From the IMG/VR virus record IMGVR_UViG_3300023184_000107, positions 1-64,000 of that record: a stretch of DNA of 64,000 bases, one strand, 5' to 3'. Positions 35,342-42,366 of this stretch are shown piece after piece (positions within the stretch are counted from its first letter, which is position 1; each line of letters begins with the position of its first letter). The notes under the pieces were generated by a model that saw only the letters and a list, made by a program, of their open reading frames with translations, was not told where the DNA came from and ran no database searches. This DNA comes from a virus. A program made the translations under genes and the position numbers.

Positions 35342-35947
35342 ATGACTATCTCAGACGCACAAGCAGTAGAAATGTATCCACAAGATGCACGCTGGTACAA
35401 TAAGCTATACCTGTCTTGCTTGCTTGGCTATAGGTGTGGCATATCTATGATACCAGAGACTGGTAGCTGGATAGTGCGTCCCATCATTAACCTAGACGGC
35501 ATGGGCCGAAACGCTGTAATAAAACATTTTGATGAGGGCACAGTTATTGAGCCGGACTTATTCTACTGTGAGGTATTTACTGGCAGGCACATCACCATGG
35601 ACTTTGTCAGAGTGGACGGCTGCTGGACACAACAGCATGTATTTGAGGGATTTAATACTGCTAGTAACCTAGTACAGTTTACTAAGTGGGTACAGGTTGA
35701 CTATGCGTACGCAATCCCAGATTTTTTACAAACAGTAACATCCAACCACATCAATATTGAAATTAAGGGTGATTGCATAATAGAGGTACACCTAAGACCT
35801 AACTCGGATCCTATCATGTACACTAACTTCTGGCCAGTCTGGTCTGAGACTCAGCAGCCACCAATGCCTAACTATAAAATGGTTGCTGACAGGGATAATC
35901 ACAACAACATGGGTAGACTGGGATTCTTTGTGCCAGATAACGAGTGA
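35342..35947 (+). CDS. Uncharacterised protein (201 aa)
   Basis: MTISDAQAVEMYPQDARWYN at the N-terminus; segments RCGISMIPETGSWIVRPIIN, YCEVFTGRHITMDFVRV and VHLRPNSDPI. The layout (clamped beta strands with ITMDF and WIVRPI) resembles an ATP-grasp-like or glycan-acting protein seen in other phages, but no catalytic motif is sure. Stop codon lies within tRNA-His. Confidence 0.6.
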   Translation: MTISDAQAVEMYPQDARWYNKLYLSCLLGYRCGISMIPETGSWIVRPIINLDGMGRNAVIKHFDEGTVIEPDLFYCEVFTGRHITMDFVRVDGCWTQQHVFEGFNTASNLVQFTKWVQVDYAYAIPDFLQTVTSNHINIEIKGDCIIEVHLRPNSDPIMYTNFWPVWSETQQPPMPNYKMVADRDNHNNMGRLGFFVPDNE

Positions 35948-36017
35948 GCGTAGCTTAATGGTAGAGCCGTGGGTTGTGATCCCGCTGACCTTGGTTCGAT
36001 TCCAAGCGTGCACCCCA
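35944..36017 (+). tRNA. tRNA-His(GTG)
   Basis: Acceptor GTGAGCG/CGTGCAC (one mismatch), loop TTGTGAT in GTGGG/CCCGC, C73 and encoded CCA. Base -1 is A, not the usual G. Overlaps the stop of the preceding gene. Confidence 0.9.
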
Positions 36018-36021
36018 ATTT

Positions 36022-36092
36022 GCGTGTGTAGTTCAATGGTAGAATTGGACGTTGCCAACGTCCTGACCCGAGTTCGATCCTCGGCACCCGCA
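36022..36092 (+). tRNA. tRNA-Gly(GCC)
   Basis: Acceptor GCGTGTG/CACCCGC, loop TTGCCAA in GGACG/CGTCC, T-arm CCGAG-TTCGATC-CTCGG. CCA not encoded. Confidence 0.93.
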
Positions 36093-36112
36093 CAATATCA
36101 ATAAATATCTAC

Positions 36113-36141
36113 TTGAAACAGCTGTTTAAAATTGTTATAAT
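36113..36141 (+). promoter_or_regulatory. Rightward promoter, leaderless gene
   Basis: ACTTGAAA, 17-bp spacer, TATAAT; ATG 36148 is six bases after the -10. Confidence 0.8.
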
Positions 36142-36147
36142 TACAGC

Positions 36148-36372
36148 ATGAAACACAAATTCAACGTCAAACCACTTAGTCCAGAAATGGGCACTCCACG
36201 ACCGACTACCCGACCACCAAGTCTGGTAACCGCTGGTGGCAGTACTGCCTTAAAATCCATTCCTAAATATACTGGTACTGAAATGATTGGTATCTCAATT
36301 ATTCACAAAAGCTGTTTACAGCCAATTTTTAGCAAACAAGCAGCCACAGATGCTGCTAATATGCGTCGTTAA
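36148..36372 (+). CDS. Hypothetical protein (74 aa), leaderless
   Basis: MKHKFNVKPLSPEMGTPRPT, disordered Pro-rich start, then STALKSIPKYTGTEMIGISI and IHKSCLQPIFSKQAA. The TEMIGIAxMHKSxxxPVF pattern is widespread in short phage proteins of unknown function. Confidence 0.65.
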   Translation: MKHKFNVKPLSPEMGTPRPTTRPPSLVTAGGSTALKSIPKYTGTEMIGISIIHKSCLQPIFSKQAATDAANMRR

Positions 36373-36375
36373 TTT

Positions 36376-36449
36376 GCAGGATTGGTATAGGGGATGTGCC
36401 CTAGTTTTCCAAACTATAGAGAAGGGTTCGATTCCCTTATCCTGCTCCA
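36376..36449 (+). tRNA. tRNA-Gly(TCC)
   Basis: Acceptor GCAGGAT/ATCCTGC, loop TTTCCAA in CTAGT/ACTAT, discriminator T, encoded CCA. Confidence 0.92.
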
Positions 36450-36456
36450 GTAAAAT

Positions 36457-36531
36457 GCATCCTTAGCTCAGTGGTAGAGCGGCTCCTTTACACGGAGCGG
36501 GTCGGCAGTTCAAGTCTGTCAGGATGTACCA
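36457..36531 (+). tRNA. tRNA-Val(TAC)
   Basis: Acceptor GCATCCT/AGGATGT, loop TTTACAC in GCTCC/GGAGC, discriminator A, encoded CCA. Confidence 0.95.
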
Positions 36532-36536
36532 AATAC

Positions 36537-36612
36537 ACACCTTTAGCTGATGTGGTCATAGCGGCGGTTTGAAGAACCGTTGAAGTTGGTTCGATTCCAA
36601 CAGGGTGTACCA
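36537..36612 (+). tRNA. tRNA-Phe(GAA)
   Basis: Acceptor ACACCTT/AGGGTGT, loop TTGAAGA in GCGGT/ACCGT, discriminator A, encoded CCA. Confidence 0.93.
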
Positions 36613-36616
36613 ATTT

Positions 36617-36720
36617 GCGGCACGAAGTGAGAGGGGCGAAGGTAGTCCTAAACCGTTTAGAGTGAAGGCGTCCACTTTGCGGTATCTTTGTCTTGGTTCG
36701 ACTCCAAGGTGCTCGCTCCA
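36617..36720 (+). tRNA. tRNA-like element of 104 nt, anticodon undetermined
   Basis: Ends fit a tRNA: GCGGCAC pairs with GTGC(T)CGC with a bulged T, T-arm CTTGG-TTCGACT-CCAAG, then TCCA. The D-region (GAGAGGGGCGAAGG) is Ser-like. No proper anticodon arm with U33 can be drawn; the middle holds CTAAA/TTTAG and AGAGTG/CACTTT hairpins. It may be a decayed or unusual class II tRNA, or a tRNA mimic. Confidence 0.5.
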
Positions 36721-36726
36721 AATTTA

Positions 36727-36804
36727 GGAATATTAGCTTAGCCGGCCTAAAGCGCTACCCTGTCACGGTAGAGATCAGGGGTTCAAATCTCCTATATTCC
36801 GCCA
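36727..36804 (+). tRNA. tRNA-Asp(GTC)
   Basis: Acceptor GGAATAT/ATATTCC, loop CTGTCAC in CTACC/GGTAG, discriminator G, encoded CCA. Confidence 0.95.
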
Positions 36805-36812
36805 AACATTAC

Positions 36813-36837
36813 AGCCGCCTTGAGCGGCTATTTTTAT
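36813..36837 (+). terminator. Terminator after tRNA-Asp
   Basis: AGCCGC-CTTGA-GCGGCT stem followed by ATTTTTATT. Confidence 0.9.
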
Positions 36838-36872
36838 TACAGTGTACTTTCTGCACTAAAACAAATTTACAC

Positions 36873-36901
36873 TTGAATCTTGTACTAAATCTTGGTATAA
36901 T
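36873..36901 (+). promoter_or_regulatory. Rightward promoter
   Basis: AAATTTACACTTGAAT, 17-bp spacer, TATAAT. Confidence 0.85.
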
Positions 36902-36926
36902 TATATCTCACAAACAAACTATTATT

Positions 36927-37313
36927 ATGGAACAATACGCCTTTCCTTTTCCCACATCAATGCCTGGCGCTAAAAATACTGGCATTATTCAAACATATCG
37001 CGGTCAACTGCTGGATAAAGCAAAGCTGTTGAACGTACATACTGTCCACATTTTTAATAAACTGTATCCAAAAGGAGGACTTACTGTAGCTTTCCGTAAA
37101 GTTAGTGAGTATAAATCAGGTAAAATGGTTGAGTGTGCCGTAGCCACTTGCTCTGATCAGGATATATTTAGTAAGAAAACTGGCACTACTATTGCTCTTG
37201 AGAAGTTTTTTGATGGGAATACTATTGAATTACCTCTACTTGCCTATTATGATTTGTGTGATATGAATCATGTTGTTAAACGTGCATTTACTGCACTCTA
37301 TAAGTCACATTAA
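36927..37313 (+). CDS. Conserved hypothetical, related to 17080
   Basis: 128 residues from ATG 36927 (MEQYAFPFPTSMPGAKNTGI), chosen because the promoter lies just before it; the longer ORF crosses tRNA-Asp. The C-terminal half (VECAVATCSDQDIFSKKTGT, ALEKFFDGNTIELPL) matches the 17080 protein. Function unknown. Confidence 0.65.
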   Translation: MEQYAFPFPTSMPGAKNTGIIQTYRGQLLDKAKLLNVHTVHIFNKLYPKGGLTVAFRKVSEYKSGKMVECAVATCSDQDIFSKKTGTTIALEKFFDGNTIELPLLAYYDLCDMNHVVKRAFTALYKSH

Positions 37314-37318
37314 TATAC

Positions 37319-37401
37319 GCGGGCATGGTGGAACGGTAGACACAGGAGACTTAAAATCTCCCGCCTTGCGCGTCCCGGTTCGAATCCGGGTGCCCGTACC
37401 A
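37319..37401 (+). tRNA. tRNA-Leu(TAA)
   Basis: Acceptor GCGGGCA/TGCCCGT, loop CTTAAAA in GGAGA/TCTCC, long variable arm, discriminator A, encoded CCA. Confidence 0.95.
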
Positions 37402-37408
37402 TAAACTA

Positions 37409-37484
37409 GCGAGTCTAGCATAACGGTTAATGCCGCAAACTCATAATTTGTAAAATAGGGGTTCGATTCCCTTGGCTCGCACCA
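37409..37484 (+). tRNA. tRNA-Met or Ile2 (CAT), third CAT tRNA
   Basis: Acceptor GCGAGTC/GGCTCGC, loop CTCATAA in GCAAA/TTTGT, encoded CCA. Together with 33255 and 34857 this makes three CAT tRNAs, probably initiator, elongator Met and lysidine Ile. Confidence 0.9.
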
Positions 37485-37503
37485 CATTTTAAAAAAGGAA
37501 AAC

Positions 37504-37794
37504 ATGAAAATTACATTTGGCAAAGTTCCACAGGAACAACAAAATCAAGACGAATCTTTTGTAGCAGAAAACCGCACTGGCAATACAGCTGAGTACTACT
37601 ATGTGCTGGATGTTAATCAAGAAAAAGACGGTAGTGGTACGTTTACAATTAGGGATACCTGCAACAGGTATATGCCTTTTGACTTTGAACAGCTGGATGA
37701 ATTGTATGAGGTTATTGATACCCTAAAAACTTTCAGAGATGACACCCTGAAATTTGAAAACCACTGGAAAACAGTTTGGGGCTTTAGCCACTAA
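37504..37794 (+). CDS. Hypothetical protein (96 aa)
   Basis: MKITFGKVPQEQQNQDESFV, then YYYVLDVNQEKDGSGTFTIR and PFDFEQLDELYEVIDTLKTF. Beta strands then helix. RBS AAAGGAAA. The ending FDFEQLDELxxVI recalls DNA-binding-like phage proteins, but no family is sure. Confidence 0.6.
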   Translation: MKITFGKVPQEQQNQDESFVAENRTGNTAEYYYVLDVNQEKDGSGTFTIRDTCNRYMPFDFEQLDELYEVIDTLKTFRDDTLKFENHWKTVWGFSH

Positions 37795-37810
37795 TCCACC
37801 TGTCAATAAA

Positions 37811-38977
37811 ATGAGATTTCATATACTAGGCATACCCCATACAATATCAAACAAAGATTATGTGGCCTGTGCATTTACACAAAAAGTAGTTAAATTTTGT
37901 GCTATGATGCAGGGTCGAGGGCACACTCTTATACACTACGGCCATGATCGTAGTGATGTTTACTGTGATGAAAATGTTGCAGTAACTAGCGATTTAACAC
38001 TTAATGCAGCTTATGGAGATCATGACTGGCATGCTAATGCATTTAAGTATGATCTAAACGATATTGCATATAAAACTTTCTACGAAAATGCTATACGTGA
38101 AATAAGATTACGTAAACGTGCCAATGACTTCTTACTGTGTTTTTGGGGTTGGGGACATAAAGCCATTGCTGATGCACATCCAGATATGATAATTGTAGAA
38201 CCAGGTATTGGTTATGCAAGTGAAATATTTGCTACTTACAGGGTATTTGAAAGTCAAAGTATAATGGCTGCACATTTTGGCTTACCAGCAGTACAAACTC
38301 CAGGTAAGTTTAGTTGGTATGATGCAGTAATTCCCAATTACTTTGATGTTAATGACTTTGATTACAATGAACAAAAAGATGACTACTTTTTATACCTAGG
38401 CAGAATTGGTGGGCATAAAGGTACAGATATTGCTATACAAGCTACAGCAGCTATTGGTGCTAAATTAAAAATAGCTGGTCAAGGTAATATATTAAATATG
38501 GGATATAGTACTATACCTGACCACGTAGAAGTAATTGGATATGCTGATCTTGAAACAAGACGACAGCTAATGAGTCGAGCACGTGGTCAGTTTGTGTTAA
38601 CTCAGTATGGAGAACCATTTGGTGGTGTTCAAATTGAGAGTATGCTAAGTGGTACTCCAGTTATTAGTAGTGATTGGGCCTGTTTTGGTGAATTAAATTT
38701 ACATAACATAACTGGTTACCGTTGCAGAACATTTGAGCACATTACTTGGGCAGCCAATAATATTAATCGTATTAATCCTAAAAATTGCAGGGATTGGGGT
38801 GCTAATTTTCTATTTGATAAAGTAGCACCCATGTACGAAGAATATTTTTATAGTATACTAAACATTTATGGTAAAAAAGGTTGGTATGAAATTAATCCAT
38901 CTCGTACTGAACTTGATTGGTTAACTCGCAAATATCCAGCACACCCTAACAAAAATGACGAAACTAAAGCTGCTTGA
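37811..38977 (+). CDS. Glycosyltransferase, GT-B (GT4-like)
   Basis: 388 residues from ATG 37811. C-terminal half carries the nucleotide-sugar binding features of GT4: FLYLGRIGGHKGTDIAIQA, KLKIAGQG, then TQYGEPFGGVQIESMLSGTP with the E(x7)E motif (EPFGGVQIE) and VISSDWACFGE. The N-terminal half has LCFWGWGHKAIADAHPDM. May decorate DNA, virion proteins or host glycans. Works perhaps with the epimerase at 23246. Confidence 0.9.
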   Translation: MRFHILGIPHTISNKDYVACAFTQKVVKFCAMMQGRGHTLIHYGHDRSDVYCDENVAVTSDLTLNAAYGDHDWHANAFKYDLNDIAYKTFYENAIREIRLRKRANDFLLCFWGWGHKAIADAHPDMIIVEPGIGYASEIFATYRVFESQSIMAAHFGLPAVQTPGKFSWYDAVIPNYFDVNDFDYNEQKDDYFLYLGRIGGHKGTDIAIQATAAIGAKLKIAGQGNILNMGYSTIPDHVEVIGYADLETRRQLMSRARGQFVLTQYGEPFGGVQIESMLSGTPVISSDWACFGELNLHNITGYRCRTFEHITWAANNINRINPKNCRDWGANFLFDKVAPMYEEYFYSILNIYGKKGWYEINPSRTELDWLTRKYPAHPNKNDETKAA

Positions 38978-39224
38978 GGCATCACCACATAATCCCTTTA
39001 GCAAAATTATTAATCTAATACCTTGGACCTCAACTGTAGTGACCACAGAGTTATTAGATAGTATTGCACTTGTGCTAACAACAGCACAGCCAAAACCAAC
39101 TCAAAATATTAATCACTATATTTTGAAATCTCTATATTACCTACATGAACTAGGTTATGTAGAAATTAGTGCCCTAAAAATGGACACTGCTGAGGGTAAA
39201 TTTTACATAATAAAAAGGATTTAA
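38955..39224 (+). CDS. Hypothetical protein (89 aa)
   Basis: MTKLKLLEASPHNPFSKIIN; winged-helix-like C-terminus (ILKSLYYLHELGYVEISALK then GKFYIIKR). Overlaps the glycosyltransferase end by 23 bp. Possibly a small DNA-binding regulator. Confidence 0.55.
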   Translation: MTKLKLLEASPHNPFSKIINLIPWTSTVVTTELLDSIALVLTTAQPKPTQNINHYILKSLYYLHELGYVEISALKMDTAEGKFYIIKRI

Positions 39225-39620
39225 ATGGCACAGAATAAAACCAGTAAAGGCCAAGAGGGCTATTATAGTCGCTATAAGGCTAACAAGACTTGGGAAGTCA
39301 ACCGTAAACGTAAACTTGAGCGCACGCTAAAAGCTCAACCAGATAACCTACAGGTAAAAACAGCCTTAAAATCTATTGTTTATAGACGTAGAATTCCTGG
39401 TACACGTCCTTGGAGTGCAAGCTGGATTCGCTTAGCAAAGCTGTTTAAACTATTTACAGGTCGTTTTGATCCTGCAATTATGTCTGCTAATGCCGACATA
39501 TCTAGGGCTGCCATGCAGAAACCTGGGCCTAAAACATTGCAAAAGTTAAACAATCCAGTAATGGCTGACAAGAACTTCTTTACTCTGTCTAGCAGGATCT
39601 ACAAAGGTCCAAGTAAATGA
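39225..39620 (+). CDS. Basic hypothetical protein (131 aa)
   Basis: Strongly basic (KTWEVNRKRKLERTLKAQPD, RRRIPGTRPWSASWIRL); no known domain. Starts directly after the previous stop. Could bind nucleic acid. Confidence 0.6.
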   Translation: MAQNKTSKGQEGYYSRYKANKTWEVNRKRKLERTLKAQPDNLQVKTALKSIVYRRRIPGTRPWSASWIRLAKLFKLFTGRFDPAIMSANADISRAAMQKPGPKTLQKLNNPVMADKNFFTLSSRIYKGPSK

Positions 39621-39859
39621 CGCTATTAACACTGTATTGTATATTTGCACTTACTACAGCTATAGTGTCTATTTACGAATTACTGATACCAGTAATGAAG
39701 GCTCAGCAAAAACCCATTGATAATAAGATCTTGTTAATCACAACATTTTTTGTTATCAATGTTATAATCGCCCCACTAGTATTCTTAAGTTGCATCGTGC
39801 CAGCTATGGCAGAGAGATTTAGAGAAGCACTTGATGTGGGACTGTTTCCAAAGGCATAA
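39617..39859 (+). CDS. Two-TM membrane protein (80 aa)
   Basis: TM helices at about 2-24 (LLTLYCIFALTTAIVSIYEL) and 38-63 (KILLITTFFVINVIIAPLVF). ATGA overlap with the gene before. Unknown; a holin-like role is possible but it lies far from the endolysin. Confidence 0.6.
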   Translation: MTLLTLYCIFALTTAIVSIYELLIPVMKAQQKPIDNKILLITTFFVINVIIAPLVFLSCIVPAMAERFREALDVGLFPKA

Positions 39860-39869
39860 AAATTTACAC

Positions 39870-39898
39870 TTGTTATTAGAACTAAATCGCTGTATAAT
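39870..39898 (+). promoter_or_regulatory. Rightward promoter
   Basis: AAATTTACACTTGTTA, 17-bp spacer, TATAAT. Confidence 0.85.
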
Positions 39899-39930
39899 AT
39901 ATACTTAAACACACTAAACAACACAATACT

Positions 39931-40203
39931 ATGAACATCCTAACTTTCAATTACACAAAAGATAATGGCAAACAATCTGACAGAGTTCTGGCAGTGTTGG
40001 TTAAGCCTAATACCATGTTTGAAGGCATTGATATCAGTGAGCTAGATATGCACACACAGGGTGAGTTTGCTGAACAAATGAATCGTGTTCAAGAAGTTTA
40101 TGTTGCAGCTATTGAAGCTGTTAAATCTAGCTTTGATGTTTGCAATAACTATCGTCGTTTCGACCCTAAGAAAATGCAGGCAGTAGTTGCTGAAGTAATC
40201 TAG
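39931..40203 (+). CDS. Hypothetical protein (90 aa)
   Basis: MNILTFNYTKDNGKQSDRVL, then KPNTMFEGIDISELDMHTQG and helical C-terminus with NNYRRFDPKKMQAVV. The MFEGIDLSELD.EEQ segment resembles a family of WYL-like or host-shutoff phage proteins but cannot be assigned. Confidence 0.6.
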   Translation: MNILTFNYTKDNGKQSDRVLAVLVKPNTMFEGIDISELDMHTQGEFAEQMNRVQEVYVAAIEAVKSSFDVCNNYRRFDPKKMQAVVAEVI

Positions 40204-40250
40204 ACTAGTAATCACAGTTTTTGGCAGGGTTCTGTAAAAACCTTGTCATA

Positions 40251-40325
40251 GCCGGATTAGCACAGTGGTAGTGCACCCGCCTTGTAAGCGGGTGGTCGAG
40301 GGTTCGAATCCTTCATCCGGCACCA
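40251..40325 (+). tRNA. tRNA-Thr(TGT)
   Basis: Acceptor GCCGGAT/ATCCGGC, loop CTTGTAA in CCCGC/GCGGG, discriminator A, encoded CCA. Confidence 0.95.
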
Positions 40326-40403
40326 TATTTTAGCACATTTGGGTTAAAACCCCACCCTGCATAACAGCCGGGGCTCCCTGGCCAGCTAGTGTGCTAAAAT
40401 ATG
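40323..40403 (+). ncRNA. CCA-sequestering stem-loop after tRNA-Thr
   Basis: A 14-bp perfect stem CATATTTTAGCACA (40324-40337) with TGTGCTAAAATATG (40390-40403), beginning inside the CCA of tRNA-Thr. The 52-nt interior contains GGGTT/AACCC and CCCC/GGGG pairing options. Confidence 0.65.
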
Positions 40404-40418
40404 ATAATAATTATTTAC

Positions 40419-40447
40419 TTGAAAAACTTGTTATCATACTGTATAAT
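40419..40447 (+). promoter_or_regulatory. Rightward promoter
   Basis: ATTTACTTGAAA, 17-bp spacer, TATAAT. Confidence 0.85.
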
Positions 40448-40478
40448 TAATCCTTAAACACAACCAGGAAACTAAAAA

Positions 40479-40844
40479 ATGGCATGGACTGACGAGCAAA
40501 AGCAACAAGCAATCGACACCTACACAGCTGGAGATCCTACTCCAGAAAACTCAACTGAGCTAATCAAAGAAATTGCTGATGACATGGAACAGTCGGCTAA
40601 CGGCGTTCGCATGATCTTAGTACAAGCAGGCGTATATGTTAAGAAAGACACAACCGCAAGTGGCACTAGCAAAACCAAAACCTCTACCACAACTGGCGAC
40701 AAAGCTCCTCGTGTATCCAAGGAGTCGCAGATTGCTGAGCTTAAAGCAGCGATTCAGGCTCGGGGTGCAGAAGCTGATGACGAGATTCTTAATAAGCTGA
40801 CTGGCAAAGCCGCAGCTTACTTTGCCAAAGTATTGGCAAGTTAA
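40479..40844 (+). CDS. Small DNA-binding protein (D5-like HTH family)
   Basis: 121 residues. WTDEQKQQAIDTYTAG, STELIKEIADDMEQSANGVR and MILVQAGVYVKKD match the helix-turn-helix plus GVYVKK boundary of 13784, then a Thr/Lys/Ser linker and a C-terminal helix (QIAELKAAIQARGAEADDEI). Own promoter and terminator, so a monocistronic gene. Probably a DNA-binding or regulatory protein. Confidence 0.7.
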   Translation: MAWTDEQKQQAIDTYTAGDPTPENSTELIKEIADDMEQSANGVRMILVQAGVYVKKDTTASGTSKTKTSTTTGDKAPRVSKESQIAELKAAIQARGAEADDEILNKLTGKAAAYFAKVLAS

Positions 40845-40848
40845 AGAA

Positions 40849-40871
40849 AGGCAGCCTAGGCTGCCTTTTTT
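40849..40871 (+). terminator. Terminator
   Basis: AGGCAGCCTAGGCTGCCT palindrome followed by TTTTT. Confidence 0.92.
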
Positions 40872-40886
40872 ATTTATAGTGTACAA

Positions 40887-41099
40887 ATGAACTCAAAAAT
40901 AAAATTTAGAATGTTTGGTAAGGTGCCTGACGGTACATATGATCATAGTGGTCACCTTGTTAGATATGCTGTAGTAGAGGGTAATCCTGTAATTACCCTA
41001 AGTAAAATGTGGATAGATCAGGGTGGACCAGAAGACCTAGATCAATACTATAGTCAACCTTGGGGCACATTTCCAGAAATACCTGCTAAACCTATATGA
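40887..41099 (+). CDS. Hypothetical protein (70 aa)
   Basis: MNSKIKFRMFGKVPDGTYDH, then ITLSKMWIDQGGPEDLDQYY. Beta-rich start. No clear RBS. Overlaps the methyltransferase start by 4 bp. Confidence 0.5.
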   Translation: MNSKIKFRMFGKVPDGTYDHSGHLVRYAVVEGNPVITLSKMWIDQGGPEDLDQYYSQPWGTFPEIPAKPI

Positions 41100-41671
41100 C
41101 CTATAAATTAATAACAAGTGTTGCTGAACCACACTTAGGTGGCAACTTACTGGACGGGGACGCTTGGACACACTGTCCAGGTGTATGGAATTATGTGATC
41201 GATCGGTTTGCTATTAAAAGCGTGTTAGACCTAGGATGTGGTTTAGGGTATTCAAGCCAATATTTTAATCGTAAAGGGCTGGACGTACTAGCGGTAGATG
41301 GTATGATTGAGAATGTAAACAACTCTATCTACCCATCTTTACTATGTGATCTTACAAAAGATCGTGTAACTACTAGAGTAGATCTAGTTCACTGCCAGGA
41401 AGTTGTTGAACATATTGAGGAAAAATACTTAGATAATATTCTTAGTTCCTTGACATGTGGTAAATTTATCTTAATGACCAATGCCTTGCCAGGACAGGGA
41501 GGGTATCATCACGTAAATGAAAAACCCACTGAATACTGGTTAGAACACCTAAAACGCTATAATTGTGAGTTGTTGACCGAAGATACTACACGTATTAGAC
41601 GTATAGCAGAACAAGAGGGAGCAGTTTGGATGGCCTACACAGGAACACTTTACTCTAACAGAAACTACTAA
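41096..41671 (+). CDS. Class I SAM-dependent methyltransferase
   Basis: 191 residues. Motif I VLDLGCGLGYSSQYF near 42-56, acidic motif II LAVDGM, and motif IV-like LVHCQEVVEHIEEKYL. Similar to Methyltransf_11/23. The substrate (sugar, nucleotide, protein or DNA) is not clear; no NPPY/DPPY DNA-methylase motif. Confidence 0.85.
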   Translation: MTYKLITSVAEPHLGGNLLDGDAWTHCPGVWNYVIDRFAIKSVLDLGCGLGYSSQYFNRKGLDVLAVDGMIENVNNSIYPSLLCDLTKDRVTTRVDLVHCQEVVEHIEEKYLDNILSSLTCGKFILMTNALPGQGGYHHVNEKPTEYWLEHLKRYNCELLTEDTTRIRRIAEQEGAVWMAYTGTLYSNRNY

Positions 41672-41707
41672 GTAGCAAACTCATTTTGTAATCTAAAAAA
41701 TCTTGAC

Positions 41708-41736
41708 TTGACCCTAAGCTGCAAAAGTGTTATAAT
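41708..41736 (+). promoter_or_regulatory. Rightward promoter containing the 12-mer
   Basis: TTGACC, 17-bp spacer, TATAAT. The 12-mer GACCCTAAGCTG (41710-41721) overlaps the -35 and spacer, so a protein bound to it would control this promoter. Confidence 0.85.
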
Positions 41737-41757
41737 TAGGGCTTAACGGGAGAAAAC

Positions 41758-42366
41758 ATGGCAACACGCATAGCTAAAGAAAATGACTTGCTTACAGACG
41801 CTAACATTGAGCGAGTAATTGCAGGACTAGCCGCGACTCCACGCATGACTAAAAAGGATGCTTGTGCAGTAATTGGCATTGCCTATAACACTACCAGACT
41901 TGACAGTTTAATTGAAAAGTACCTAGACAAGAAGGCTCGCGATACATCTAGACGGGCTGCCCTACGTGGCAAACCTGCCACTAATGATGAAATTGTGTAC
42001 GTTATTCAAGAGTACCTGGAAGGTGCTACCATTGACTCCATCTCTAAGGCAACCTATCGTGGCCCTAGCTTTGTTAAAGCAATCCTAGAAAGGTACAGTG
42101 TGCCCGTCCGTAATACTAGCACTGACTATTTTAAGCCTGGACTTATTCCAGATGCTGCAGTACGTGAACGCTATGCTATTGGAGAAGTTGTGTACAGTGC
42201 CAGGTATGATTCTTGTGCACGCATAGACACAGAGCAACATGATCCACGATACGGATGGATCTATCGAGTTTGGCTTCTGGCAGATAAGTGGAAACAGTCA
42301 GCGTATCAAGAGGCTTGTGAGTTAGCCAGTTTAGAACACCTTCGTAAATTAGGAGTACGAGTATGA
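41758..42366 (+). CDS. HTH-containing protein
   Basis: 202 residues with two helix-turn-helix-like segments (NIERVIAGLAATPRMTKKDACAVIGIAYNTTRL region, and TNDEIVYVIQEYLEGATIDS with ISKATYRGPSFVKAIL). The C-terminal part is a different domain (YAIGEVVYSARYDSCARI, YGWIYRVWLL). Likely DNA-binding regulator. Confidence 0.65.
   Translation: MATRIAKENDLLTDANIERVIAGLAATPRMTKKDACAVIGIAYNTTRLDSLIEKYLDKKARDTSRRAALRGKPATNDEIVYVIQEYLEGATIDSISKATYRGPSFVKAILERYSVPVRNTSTDYFKPGLIPDAAVRERYAIGEVVYSARYDSCARIDTEQHDPRYGWIYRVWLLADKWKQSAYQEACELASLEHLRKLGVRV

Noticed and set aside
35792-36104. ORFs on both strands of 64-88 residues
   Set aside because: They cover tRNA-His and tRNA-Gly; typical shadow ORFs of a tRNA cluster.
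36488-36721. Leftward ORF of 77 residues
   Set aside because: Antisense to tRNA-Val, tRNA-Phe and the tRNA-like element.
36693-36926. Long N-terminal extension of the 36927 protein
   Set aside because: It would be translated from tRNA-Asp sequence and across a terminator and promoter.
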